Shown: positions 33,433-40,943 of the stretch, one piece after another
Numbering within the stretch: the stretch's first letter is position 1
Layout: each line of letters starts with the position of its first letter
Assembly (NCBI RefSeq): GCF_028369295.1
Contig: NZ_JAQMYP010000025.1
Coordinates: 62,001-126,000, forward strand
Origin: Streptomyces sp. HD
GTDB lineage: Bacteria; Actinomycetota; Actinomycetes; Streptomycetales; Streptomycetaceae
DNA: 64,000 bases
Direction: 5' to 3'
Position numbers and translations under genes: made by a program
Notes under the pieces: model-generated
What the model was told of the DNA's origin: nothing
The model's input: only the letters and a program-made list of their open reading frames with translations
Databases searched by the model: none

Positions 33433-33925
33433 AGGGCCCTGGACTGCGGTGTCGCCGATCGGCCCCGTATGGATGTCGCGGATTGTGGCATACCGGAATT
33501 ACGGAGCGTTGATATCGGGTTGTGTCCTACGTGTGACTCGTCACGGCCTGGAGTCGGCGGTCCGCTCCGGTACCTTGTGTGAGATGCGAGTGGTTCCGAG
33601 CACGAGCCGTGCCGGAGTTGCCCTTGAGGTGGCTCCGGAATCGGCGGTGCGCGCCGTTGCTCGCTGGGTGGGAGGGCCTTCTGCCCCCACCTGTTCGACT
33701 CCTCGCAGCAAGCGTCGCACAGTATGCCGCACGGGTACTCCTTCGCGCTGGAATATGCCCGAAGCGCTTGTTGGGGTGACTGTACGTCAACCATGCTGTC
33801 AGCTAAGGGATTCACGTTCCGTGACCCTGGCTTTGGCCATTGTTCTGGCCATGAAAAAAATGGCTAGGATCGTGGCCCTCGTGAGGCGCGGGGCTATGTG
33901 TCCGCCGGTTCGGATGGTGTGAACG
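33433..33925. other. 493-bp gap before the anti-sigma-type ATPase
   Basis: No supported gene. A 47-codon frame (33724-33867, ATG start, three Cys) and a 23-codon frame from ATG 33851 to 33922 are too weak to call. A possible promoter is TTGTTC (33840-33845) with TAGGAT (33865-33870), 19 bases apart. Confidence 0.4.
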
Positions 33926-34402
33926 GTGCAGGTGCTTCAAGTGCAGCTGGAGATCCGGCCCGACCCTGCTGAAGTGGGGCGAGCCCGCCGGTGGGCCCGT
34001 TCGCGGCTCGCCGGGTCCGGGATACAGGTCGACGAACCGCTCGCCGAGACGCTGATCCTGCTCGTCTCCGAACTGGTCACCAACGCCGTGGTGCACACCG
34101 GCCGTCCGGCCGTGCTGCGGCTGTCGCTGCCCTGTGCGGCCGAGGAGTGCGCCACCGTACGGCTGGAGGTGGCCGACCGCAGCGGCCGTGCGCCCGTGCC
34201 CCGCTGTGTCGACGGAGACGCCACGGGCGGCCGGGGCCTCGCACTCGTCGACGGTCTCGCGGACCGGTGGGGCTGGAGCTCCGAGGGTGTCGGCAAGCGG
34301 ATCTGGTGCGAACTGGACCGCGCCGTCGAGTCGGAGGGGTCTGCCTCCGCCTACGGCAGTGGGGCGTCGACCTATGAAGGGTTCGCCTACGAGGCGGTCT
34401 GA
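33926..34402 (+). CDS. HATPase (anti-sigma regulatory/SpoIIAB-like) ATP-binding protein
   Basis: 158 aa. The GHKL fold boxes are visible: N-box ILLVSELVTNAVVHT (near residues 45-60), G1 DRSGRAPVP (near 84), and G2 GGRGLALVDGLADRWGW (near 100-116). These stand-alone ATPases are common in Streptomyces and often act as anti-sigma kinases paired with STAS antagonists. GTG at 33926 is the first codon; GTG 33932 is an alternative. It is not part of the acyl-CoA operon on either side. The nearest STAS protein is at 28626; pairing is conjecture. Confidence 0.87.
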   Translation: MQVLQVQLEIRPDPAEVGRARRWARSRLAGSGIQVDEPLAETLILLVSELVTNAVVHTGRPAVLRLSLPCAAEECATVRLEVADRSGRAPVPRCVDGDATGGRGLALVDGLADRWGWSSEGVGKRIWCELDRAVESEGSASAYGSGASTYEGFAYEAV

Positions 34403-34834
34403 CGGGCGCACGCCGAAAGAATTCGACTGGATTCGATGCACAGTTGCAGAAAGCGCTGTCACCGCAGTTCGGACAGGCATGGGTGCGCCGGGTTGTGCTT
34501 CCATGCGCGTCTTCTGCAAATAGGGCGTAAGTAACAAATCCCCGACTGGGTGTTGACGCCGCGTGTCCGGTTGATCACGCTTGTGGTCAGCGATTCGCCG
34601 CGAGGGGACGACGAGGGCTTCGGTGACGGAAGCCCTTGCCGAGTGTGGGTCGTGATTCGGCGTCGGTTCTCTCGGGGCCAGGAGGGCCGGGGCGGGTACG
34701 CCGGAGTCGGATGGCGGCGCGCGGTGCCGTGCTCGGGGCGGTGGGGGCACCTCCCGCTCGGACGAAGCCGAGAGTGGGAAGCCGCGCCGCCAGCCGACCT
34801 CAGTGACGCAGTCGTGGTGCCGCAGGTCGCGGCG
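34403..34834. other. 432-bp gap between convergent genes, with hairpin element
   Basis: No supported gene. The only structure is a stem-loop at 34752-34779 (listed separately). Confidence 0.45.
34752..34779. repeat. imperfect hairpin element
   Basis: TCCC (34752-34755) pairs with GGGA (34776-34779) and CTCGG (34757-34761) pairs with CCGAG (34768-34772), loop ACGAAG. The GGGGGCACCTCCC.. context resembles a hairpin repeated in Streptomyces intergenic regions (from memory). It may terminate the ATPase gene or the cyclase gene. Confidence 0.5.
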
Positions 34835-35761
34835 TCAGAGTATGGCCACGGGTGCCACGGGAGTCCCCGTGCCGCCGACGAAGGGCTCGGGCATCGCCGA
34901 CAGCAGGAACGCGTAACGGCCCTCTTCTCCACAGGCTGTGGACAACTCTTCGAGATTCCAGTTCTGCCCCTGGAGCATCCCCATCTCCACCAGGTCGAGC
35001 GCGTGCACGGGCAGCCACAGATCCTCCATCTCCGGCGGAAAGATCTCAAATGTGAGCGTGTCGTTCGCCACCGCCGCCACGTCGCGCGCGTGGAACCACT
35101 CCGGCGTACGGATCGACAGACCCGGTGAGGGATAGCCGTACGCGTGCTTGTCCCCGGCGGCATAGACCTGGATCTGCCCCGTGCGGACGAGCACGATGTC
35201 GCCGGCACGCACGCGCGTGCCCGCCAGTTCCTCGGCCGCCTCCAGGTCCTGGGGGGTGACCGCGTGCCCGCCGTCGAGCCGCGTGACGCCACGCGCGCGT
35301 GCCACGTCCAGCAGCACACCCCGCGAGACGATGTGCCGGGCCTTGTCGATGCCGCTGAACTCCGCGCCGCCGTGCGGGGTGATGGTGTCGGCGGGGCGGC
35401 CGTTGTAGAGCCGGCCCGAGTGCGAGACATGGGTGAGTGCGTCCCAGTGGGTGGCCGCCTGCAGCCCCATGGTCACGGTGTCGTCGCTGCAGGCGACGGT
35501 TCCCGGACCGAAGAGCTCCTGGTTGATCTGCACCATGGCGTGCAACGGGTTGACGCGTCCGGGGATCAACCCGGTCTGGACGCCGTCCTGTTGCAGCGGG
35601 AGGGCGAGGGGGATGCGGCGGCCGGTGCGGACGCAGGCGGCGGCCTCGCGGACCACCTCGTCGGTGATCAGGTTGAGCGTGCCGATCTCGTCGTCGGACC
35701 CCCAACGCCCCCAGTTGTTCACGCGTTTGGCGATCTCGTGGAACGCGTCCGGCAGTGACAT
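34835..35761 (-). CDS. cyclase family protein (kynurenine formamidase-like)
   Basis: 308 aa, PF04199-type metal-dependent hydrolase/cyclase. The metal-binding core is seen in ATHWDALTHVSHSGRLYNG (His-x-Asp and His residues near 135-150), DKARHIVSRGVLLDVARARG, and the C-terminal ELSTACGEEGRYAFLLSAMPEPFVGGTGTPVAPVA. Family members hydrolyse formamides or lactones, or dehydrate polar intermediates. ATG at 35761 is closely followed upstream by the shared operator region (site C), divergent from the SDR gene. It therefore probably removes or opens an intermediate of the acyl-CoA pathway. Substrate not known. Confidence 0.88.
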   Translation of the reverse strand: MSLPDAFHEIAKRVNNWGRWGSDDEIGTLNLITDEVVREAAACVRTGRRIPLALPLQQDGVQTGLIPGRVNPLHAMVQINQELFGPGTVACSDDTVTMGLQAATHWDALTHVSHSGRLYNGRPADTITPHGGAEFSGIDKARHIVSRGVLLDVARARGVTRLDGGHAVTPQDLEAAEELAGTRVRAGDIVLVRTGQIQVYAAGDKHAYGYPSPGLSIRTPEWFHARDVAAVANDTLTFEIFPPEMEDLWLPVHALDLVEMGMLQGQNWNLEELSTACGEEGRYAFLLSAMPEPFVGGTGTPVAPVAIL

Positions 35762-35790
35762 GAGTCCTCCCCGGGGCTTGTCTCCGTGTA

Positions 35791-35834
35791 TCTGACGGGT
35801 CGTAGAATCTGATGCGAATCTAACGGACCGTCAG
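35791..35834. promoter_or_regulatory. shared operator region, site C (one full site and one half site)
   Basis: CTAACGGACCGTCAG at 35820-35834 matches the consensus with one mismatch. CTGACGGGTCGTAGA at 35792-35806 keeps a perfect left half and a weak right half. The region separates the divergent cyclase and SDR genes. Confidence 0.6.
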
Positions 35835-35857
35835 AAACTGCGGGAAGGGGCCGGGGC

Positions 35858-36769
35858 GTGGGGAACTTCTTGGCAGGCAAGGTCATCGCCGTGACGGGCG
35901 CCGGGCGGGGGATCGGGCGGGCCGTCGCGCGCGCGGCCGCCGCCGAAGGGGCGCGGGTCGTGGTCAACGACTACGGCGTCTCCATGGACGGCGCGTCGCC
36001 CACCAGCGAGGTCGCCGAGGCCGTGGTGAAGGAGATCGAGGCGGCGGGCGGGGAGGCCGTCGCGGTCGGGGACGACATCTCCACGATGGCGGGCGGGCAG
36101 CGCGTCGTGGATACGGCCGTGTCGGCCTTCGGGCGGATCGACGGGGTCGTGTGTGTGGCCGGGATCCTGCGGGAGCGGATGCTGTTCAACATGACCGAGG
36201 AGGAGTGGGATCCGGTGGTCGCCACTCATCTGAAGGGGACGTTCACCGTGTTCCGGGCCGCTTCGGCCGTGATGCGGAAGCAGCGGGCGGGGACCCTGAT
36301 CGGGTTCACCAGCGGCAATCATCAGGGGTCGGTCTCGCAGGCCAATTACAGCGCGGCCAAGGGCGGGGTCATCTCGCTGGTGCGGAGCGCCGCGCTGGGC
36401 CTGCACAAGTACGGGGTGAGCGCGAACGCCGTCGCGCCGGTCGCTCGTACGCGGATGTCTGCCAACGTGCCCATGGAGCTGGCGGAGATCGGGGAGCCGG
36501 AGGACGTGGCCGCGTTCGTGGTCTACCTGCTGTCGGATGCGGCTCGGGAGCAGGGGATTACCGGGCAGGTGTACACGGTCGCCGGGCCGAAGATCGCGGT
36601 GTGGGCGCAGCCGAGGGAGTTGCGTGCCGCGTATGCCTCCGGCGGGTGGACGGTAGGGGCGATTGCGGAGGCGTTGGCTGGGTCGGTGGGGGTGGATCCG
36701 ATGCCGATGTTGGCTCAACTGGAGGCCATGGAGAAGGCCGCGCGGGAGGGTGCGCGGCCCAACGCCTAA
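35858..36769 (+). CDS. short-chain dehydrogenase/reductase (MFE-2-like)
   Basis: 303 aa. The nucleotide-binding motif TGAGRGIG is near residue 14, the NNAG site reads VAGIL, catalytic Ser is near 151 (GFTSGNHQGSVSQ), and YSAAKGG holds the Tyr-x3-Lys. The sequence (VVVNDYGVSMDGA, SEVAEAVVKEIEAAGGEAV) and the C-terminal tail match the 3-hydroxyacyl-CoA dehydrogenase half of peroxisomal multifunctional enzyme 2, used in beta-oxidation of sterol side chains and branched acids. GTG at 35858 follows GGGAAGGGGCC. It is presumably the 3-hydroxyacyl-CoA dehydrogenase of the regulon, driven from site C. Confidence 0.9.
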   Translation: MGNFLAGKVIAVTGAGRGIGRAVARAAAAEGARVVVNDYGVSMDGASPTSEVAEAVVKEIEAAGGEAVAVGDDISTMAGGQRVVDTAVSAFGRIDGVVCVAGILRERMLFNMTEEEWDPVVATHLKGTFTVFRAASAVMRKQRAGTLIGFTSGNHQGSVSQANYSAAKGGVISLVRSAALGLHKYGVSANAVAPVARTRMSANVPMELAEIGEPEDVAAFVVYLLSDAAREQGITGQVYTVAGPKIAVWAQPRELRAAYASGGWTVGAIAEALAGSVGVDPMPMLAQLEAMEKAAREGARPNA

Positions 36770-36792
36770 GAGCTCGGGGGGATGTGTTGTGG

Positions 36793-36839
36793 GGCGGCTG
36801 CGGGTCGATCGTGGCTTGTCGCGCAGTTCCCCGCGCCCC
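36793..36839 (-). repeat. dispersed 47-bp intergenic element, inverted copy
   Basis: A full 47-bp copy in minus orientation, from GGCGGCTGCGGGT to the inverted GCGCAGTTCCCCGCGCCCC core, in the SDR/acyl-CoA dehydrogenase gap. Same length as the two inverted copies at 26026 and 26101. Confidence 0.8.
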
Positions 36840-36877
36840 GAGGGGTTGGCCTGGCCCGGCGACTGGAGGAGATGTCG

Positions 36878-38029
36878 GTGGACTTTGGGTTCAGTGCTGC
36901 GGATGACGTGTTTCGGGTGGAGGTCAGGGCGTGGCTCTCCGAGCACGTCGAGGGTGCGCAGGACCGTCGTACCTGGGAACGGACCCTCGGGAAGGCCGGA
37001 TGGATCGGGCTCGGGTGGGGGGAGGGCGGGTATGGGAATCGGACCGCCTCGCTCACCCAGCAGGTCGTCTGGGCCGAGGAGTACGCGCGGTCGGGGGCGC
37101 CCGGGCGGTCCGGGCATATCGGGGAGAAGTTGCTGGCCCCGACTCTGCTCGCCCACGGGACAGATGAGCAGAAGGGCCGCTTTCTGCCGGCGATCGCCGT
37201 TGGTGAGGAGCTGTGGTGTCAGGGGTACAGCGAGCCCGGGGCGGGGTCGGATCTTGCCGGGGTGCGTACGAAGGCCGAGCGGGGGCCGGACGGGACGTAT
37301 CGGGTCACCGGGCAGAAGATCTGGACCTCCCTCGCTCATGAGGCCGACTGGTGTTTTGTGCTGGCCCGGACCGAGCCGGACTCCCGGCGGCATCACGGGC
37401 TGAGCTTTCTGCTGGTTCCGATGGATCAGCCGGGACGTGTCGAGGTGCGGCCCATTCGGCAGATGACCGGGACCAGTGACTTCAACGAGGTGTTCTTCGA
37501 CGGCGCGCACGCGCGCGTGGAGCATGTCGTCGGCGGTGAGGGCGCCGGGTGGAAGGTCGCGATGAGTCTGCTCGGGTTCGAGCGGGGGGTCTCGACGCTC
37601 GCCCAGCAGATCGGGTTCGCGCAGGAGCTGGGGCGGGTCGTGGAGGCGGCCGTGCGGTCCGGTGCGGTGGACGATCCCGTCGTGCGGGAGCGGCTGGTGC
37701 GGCAGTGGGCCGAGCTGCGGGTGATGCGCTGGAACGCCTTGCGCACGCTGGGGCGGGCCGGGGACGCGGGGGCGCCCAGTGCTGCCAAGCTGCTGTGGGG
37801 TGGCTGGCATCAGCGGCTCGGGGAGCTGGCGATGCAGGTGCGGGGCGCGGTGGCGGGCGTGGGGCCGCGGGACTGGGCGCCCTCGTCGCCGTATGAACTC
37901 GACGCTCTGCAGCATCTGTTCCTGTTCTCCCGGGCCGACACGATCTACGGGGGCTCGGACCAGGTTCAGCGCACGATCATCGCCGAGCGGGTGCTCGGTC
38001 TGCCCAGGGAGCCCAAGGGGGTCGTCTGA
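36878..38029 (+). CDS. acyl-CoA dehydrogenase
   Basis: 383 aa. LWCQGYSEPGAGSDLAGVRT (near residue 110) and VTGQKIWTSLAHEADW are the FAD segments; C-terminal IYGGSDQVQRTIIAERVLGLPRE. The canonical catalytic Glu in the xEGTSQ loop is replaced by Gly (YGGSDQ). The start was set by GGAGGAG at 36865-36871: GTG 36878 has a six-base spacing, whereas ATG 36872 touches the ribosome site. The stop overlaps the alcohol dehydrogenase start (TGATG). It is the third dehydrogenase of the block and downstream of the SDR, so it likely belongs to the same transcript as SDR and alcohol dehydrogenase. Confidence 0.9.
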   Translation: MDFGFSAADDVFRVEVRAWLSEHVEGAQDRRTWERTLGKAGWIGLGWGEGGYGNRTASLTQQVVWAEEYARSGAPGRSGHIGEKLLAPTLLAHGTDEQKGRFLPAIAVGEELWCQGYSEPGAGSDLAGVRTKAERGPDGTYRVTGQKIWTSLAHEADWCFVLARTEPDSRRHHGLSFLLVPMDQPGRVEVRPIRQMTGTSDFNEVFFDGAHARVEHVVGGEGAGWKVAMSLLGFERGVSTLAQQIGFAQELGRVVEAAVRSGAVDDPVVRERLVRQWAELRVMRWNALRTLGRAGDAGAPSAAKLLWGGWHQRLGELAMQVRGAVAGVGPRDWAPSSPYELDALQHLFLFSRADTIYGGSDQVQRTIIAERVLGLPREPKGVV

Positions 38030-39078
38030 TGCGCGGTGTGTTGTTCGACGGCAAGCGGGTCGAGGTCGTGGACGACCTGGTGGTGCGGGATCCGGGGCCG
38101 GGGGAGGTGCTGGTCGCGATCTCGGCTGCCGGGTTGTGCCACAGCGATCTGTCCGTGGTGGACGGGACCATACCTTTCCCCGTTCCTGTGGTGTTGGGGC
38201 ATGAGGGCGCGGGGGTGGTCGAAGCGGTTGGTGTGGGGGTCACCCATGTCGGGCCCGGAGACCATGTGGCGCTGTCCACGCTCGCCAACTGTGGTGTGTG
38301 TGCCGAGTGCGACCGGGGGCGGCCGACCATGTGCCGGCAGGCCATAGGGCGGCCGGGGCAGCCGTTCATGCGAGACGGACGGCCCGTGTTCCAGTTCGCG
38401 TCCAACTCCGCGTTCGCCGAGCGGACCGTGGTGAAGGCCGTGCAGGTGGTGCCGATCCCGAAGGACATTCCGCTGCCCTCGGCCGCGCTCATCGGGTGTG
38501 GGGTGCTGACCGGAGTGGGCGCCGTGCTCAACCGGGCGAAGGTGGACCGCGGGGACAGTGTGCTGGTGATCGGTACCGGGGGGATCGGGCTCAACGTCCT
38601 GCAAGGGGCGCGGATCTCGGGTGCGTTGCGGATCGTCGCCGTCGATGCCAATCCGGCGAAGGAGGCGGTGGCCCGGCAGTTCGGGGCGACGGACTTCCTG
38701 ACGTCGGTGGAGGGCGTGCGGGAGCTGCTGCCGACGGGCGCGGACCATGCCTTCGAGTGCGTGGGGCGCGTCGAGTTGATCCGGGCGGCCGTCGATCTGC
38801 TCGACCGGCACGGACAGGCGATTCTGCTGGGGGTTCCGCCGGCCGGGGCCGAAGCGTCCTTCGTCGTGTCCTCCATGTATCTGGACAAGTCGATCCTGGG
38901 CTGCCGGTACGGGTCGTCGAGGCCGCAGCGGGACATCGCGCTGTACGCCGATCTGTACCGGGCGGGGCGGCTGTTGCTGGACGAGCTGGTGACGCAGACG
39001 TATCCGGTGGAGGAGTTCGAGAGGGCGGCGGCGGACGCGGAGGCGGGGAAGGTGGCTCGTGGAGTGCTCACGTTCTGA
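38029..39078 (+). CDS. zinc-dependent alcohol dehydrogenase
   Basis: 349 aa, MDR superfamily. Catalytic zinc ligands are in GLCHSD (near residue 36) and GHEGAG (near 60). Structural zinc is bound by the four Cys of CGVCAECDRGRPTMC (near 87-101), and GTGGIGLNVLQGA (near 177) is the NAD-binding motif. It oxidises a primary alcohol or aldehyde-type substrate, probably NAD-dependent. It is coupled by a one-base overlap to the dehydrogenase. In the pathway it could oxidise a side-chain alcohol or work in formaldehyde/aldehyde handling; the sequence does not decide. A hairpin with two TTTTCCACA repeats follows. Confidence 0.92.
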   Translation: MRGVLFDGKRVEVVDDLVVRDPGPGEVLVAISAAGLCHSDLSVVDGTIPFPVPVVLGHEGAGVVEAVGVGVTHVGPGDHVALSTLANCGVCAECDRGRPTMCRQAIGRPGQPFMRDGRPVFQFASNSAFAERTVVKAVQVVPIPKDIPLPSAALIGCGVLTGVGAVLNRAKVDRGDSVLVIGTGGIGLNVLQGARISGALRIVAVDANPAKEAVARQFGATDFLTSVEGVRELLPTGADHAFECVGRVELIRAAVDLLDRHGQAILLGVPPAGAEASFVVSSMYLDKSILGCRYGSSRPQRDIALYADLYRAGRLLLDELVTQTYPVEEFERAAADAEAGKVARGVLTF

Positions 39079-39090
39079 GTGCTCAACGGA

Positions 39091-39157
39091 CTTTCCGAGG
39101 GAGCCCGGCGGCATTTTCCACAGGCCGGGACAGCAAGTTTTCCACAGGCTCGGAAAG
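39091..39157 (+). terminator. hairpin after the alcohol dehydrogenase gene
   Basis: CTTTCCGAG at 39091-39099 pairs perfectly with CTCGGAAAG at 39149-39157. The enclosed segment holds TTTTCCACA twice (39114-39122 and 39138-39146). It probably ends the acyl-CoA transcript. Confidence 0.5.
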
Positions 39158-39351
39158 TGGCTGCCGGGTTGTCAGTGGGGGCGCCCACCGTCATCTGCAT
39201 GACCAGTTCTACTGCCGCCGCGGGCCTCGTCCTTCAGGGCGGGGATAGGCGGAACGGTCCGCTGGCGAGGCAGGAACCCAGTTGACAATTAGTCACTCTA
39301 CTGGCGCAAGGTCACGGACAGTTGATCACGACCACGCCGGGGAGGTGAGTC

Positions 39352-40498
39352 ATGAAACTGCGGTACAACGAGCGGATCTATCCGACCACCCAGCAGCAGC
39401 GGGACTTGGCGCGCTTCTTTGGCTGTGCCCGTGTCGTCTACAACGACGGCCTGCGGGAGCGCCGGGCGGCGTGGCGGAACGGCGAGCCGTACATCTCGGA
39501 CGTCACCTTGCAGAAGATGGTGATCACGGCCGCGAAGAAGACGTCCGAGAGGGAGTGGCTGTCCGAAGCGCCGTCGGTGGCGCTGGTTCAGTCGCTCGCG
39601 GACTTGCATGCCGCGTACCGGAACTTCTTCGCGTCCAAGCGGGGTGTGCGCAAGGGGCCGAAGATGGCTCCCCCCGCGCATGAAGAAGAAGTCCGGCCGT
39701 CAGTCATTGCGGTTCACCCGCAACGGCTTCAAGTCGCGGGACAACGGCTGCCTGTTCATCGCGAAGCTCGGGGATGTGGCGGTGCGCTGGTCACGTCCGC
39801 TGCCGTCCGAACCGTCATCGGTCACGATCATCAAGGACCCGTCCGGCCGGTACTTCGCCAGCTTCGTGGTGGAGACCGAAGACAAGCCAATGCCGGAACT
39901 GGACCTGGACGACACCGAGACCGGCATCGACCTGGGCCTGTCCTCCTATGCGGTGCTGCGCGGCAGGAAGATCGCCTCACCGAAGTTCTTCCGCCGCCAG
40001 GAGAAGAAGCTCCGTCGCGCACAGCGCAAGCTGTCCCGCTCTCAGAAGGGCTCCAACAACCGAAGGAAGGCCAAGCTCGCCGTCTCCAGGATCCACGCCA
40101 AGATCGCCGACAAACGGCGCGACTTCATCGAACAGGAAACCACCAGGATCACGCGCGAAAGCCAAGCCGTGTACCTGGAGGACCTGAACGTGAAAGGCAT
40201 GGGCAGCGGCAAGCGAGCAAAGAGTGTGCACGACCAGTCACTTGGCATGTTCGCCCGCACTTTGGAAGCCAAGTGCGCCCGGTACGGGCGCGACTTCGCC
40301 AAGGTCGACCGGTTCTTCCCCTCCACCCAGACGTGCTCCGTCTGCGGCAGCATCGAGGGCCCGAAGGGCTTGGAAGGACCGCGCATCCGGCAGTGGACGT
40401 GCTCCTGCGGGGCATCCCACGACCGGGACGAGAACGCAGAACGCAACATCCGCGCCGAAGGACGGCGCATCTTCGCGGCCGGGCAGGCCGAGAAGTAA
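39352..40498 (+). pseudogene. tnpB: tnpB RNA-guided nuclease gene, frameshifted at a C6 tract
   Basis: The N-terminal frame (39352: KLRYNERIYPTTQQQRDLAR...) and the C-terminal frame (from about 39680: RMKKKSGRQSLRFTRNGFKS...) meet at a run of six C (39670-39675). Five C would restore M-A-P-P-R-M-K-K-K and one continuous TnpB of about 382 aa. The C-terminal part keeps RuvC residues: GIDLGLSSY (Asp), YLEDLNVKGM (Glu), the zinc finger CSVCGSIEG...CSCGASHDRDENAERN (last Asp). TnpB is the Cas12 ancestor and works with an RNA from the element's right end. The extra C means it is inactive unless slippage or a sequencing error is involved. Ribosome site GGAGGTGA precedes ATG 39352. Confidence 0.85.
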
Positions 40499-40568
40499 AA
40501 CGCCTGCGGAGAGCGTGTAAGACCCTGCCTAGCCAGGGCGGTGCTCGATGAAACAGGAACCCACCAGG

Positions 40569-40614
40569 ACCCGCACTATGCGGGTGGATGGAGCCCCCGG
40601 CCTTCAGGCCGGGG
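40569..40614 (+). ncRNA. right-end hairpins, probable 3' part of the TnpB guide RNA
   Basis: ACCCGCA-CTA-TGCGGGT (40569-40585) and CCCCGGCC-TTCA-GGCCGGGG (40595-40614) follow tnpB and end at the element boundary. In IS605-type elements the guide (omega/re) RNA comes from this end and includes flanking target-side sequence. The RNA itself is inferred from that knowledge. Confidence 0.35.
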
Positions 40615-40943
40615 AGGATGTCAGCTATCGAGACGTCGCTTCCGCTCTGGTGTTCCTGGTGCGGGAGCGGCCCGGCGGCTACACCCTGGGTGCGACTCTC
40701 GCGGCGGCCCATGTGATCGGCGAGATCGCCGGAGCCCCGGTGCTGGGGATGCGGCTGGCCCCGGCCAGGGGTCGGCGTCATCTGGCCGTCGGGCTCGCGG
40801 GCGGAGCCGTGGGGTTCATGGGGCTCGGGGTGCTGGCCGGGGCGCATCCCGTGCTGCTGACGGCGCTCGGCTGGTGGGGCGAGGCCCGCCGGGATGGGCC
40901 GCGCCGGGGCTGGGCCCGGCAGGACGATGCCCGTCTGGAGAGG

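Larger units (their letters stand above)
39225..40614 (+). mobile_element. solo-tnpB element (IS605/IS1341 type)
   Basis: The left boundary carries the hairpin CCTCGTCC-TTCA-GGGCGGGG (39225-39244, 8 pairs with G-U). The right end carries CCCCGGCC-TTCA-GGCCGGGG (40595-40614) followed by AGGATGTCA. The same TTCA loop occurs at both ends, and the right-end tail recurs at 43423. Only tnpB (frameshifted) lies between; no TnpA transposase is present, so movement needs one in trans. Ends are given to the outer hairpins and could be a few bases wider. Confidence 0.7.
39199..40943 (+). pseudogene. MFS transporter remnant, split by the solo-tnpB element
   Basis: A start-like ATG at 39199 (reading MTSSTAAA) stops being recognisable at the element. 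After the element, at about 40621, the frame SYRDVASALVFLVRERPGGYTLGATLAAAH..., then VIGEIAGAPVLGMRL and LAVGLAGGAVGFMGLGVLAG, is a typical MFS transporter N-half. It is abruptly lost near 40880, where the AraC gene converges. So the gene is missing its first-helix region at the insertion and its C-terminal half. The pieces add up only if the insertion removed some bases. A functional transporter is excluded. Confidence 0.6.

Noticed and set aside
33724..33867. 47-codon ATG frame upstream of the anti-sigma-type ATPase
   Set aside because: No ribosome site, poor third-position GC pattern and no similarity; kept only as part of the gap description.
36872..36877. ATG 36872 as start of the acyl-CoA dehydrogenase
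   Set aside because: The GGAGGAG site touches this ATG; the GTG six bases later has normal spacing.
39114..39146. Replication origin or plasmid origin near the TTTTCCACA repeats
   Set aside because: Only two imperfect boxes, no dnaA/dnaN/rep genes nearby, and the segment fits a terminator hairpin of the alcohol dehydrogenase gene.
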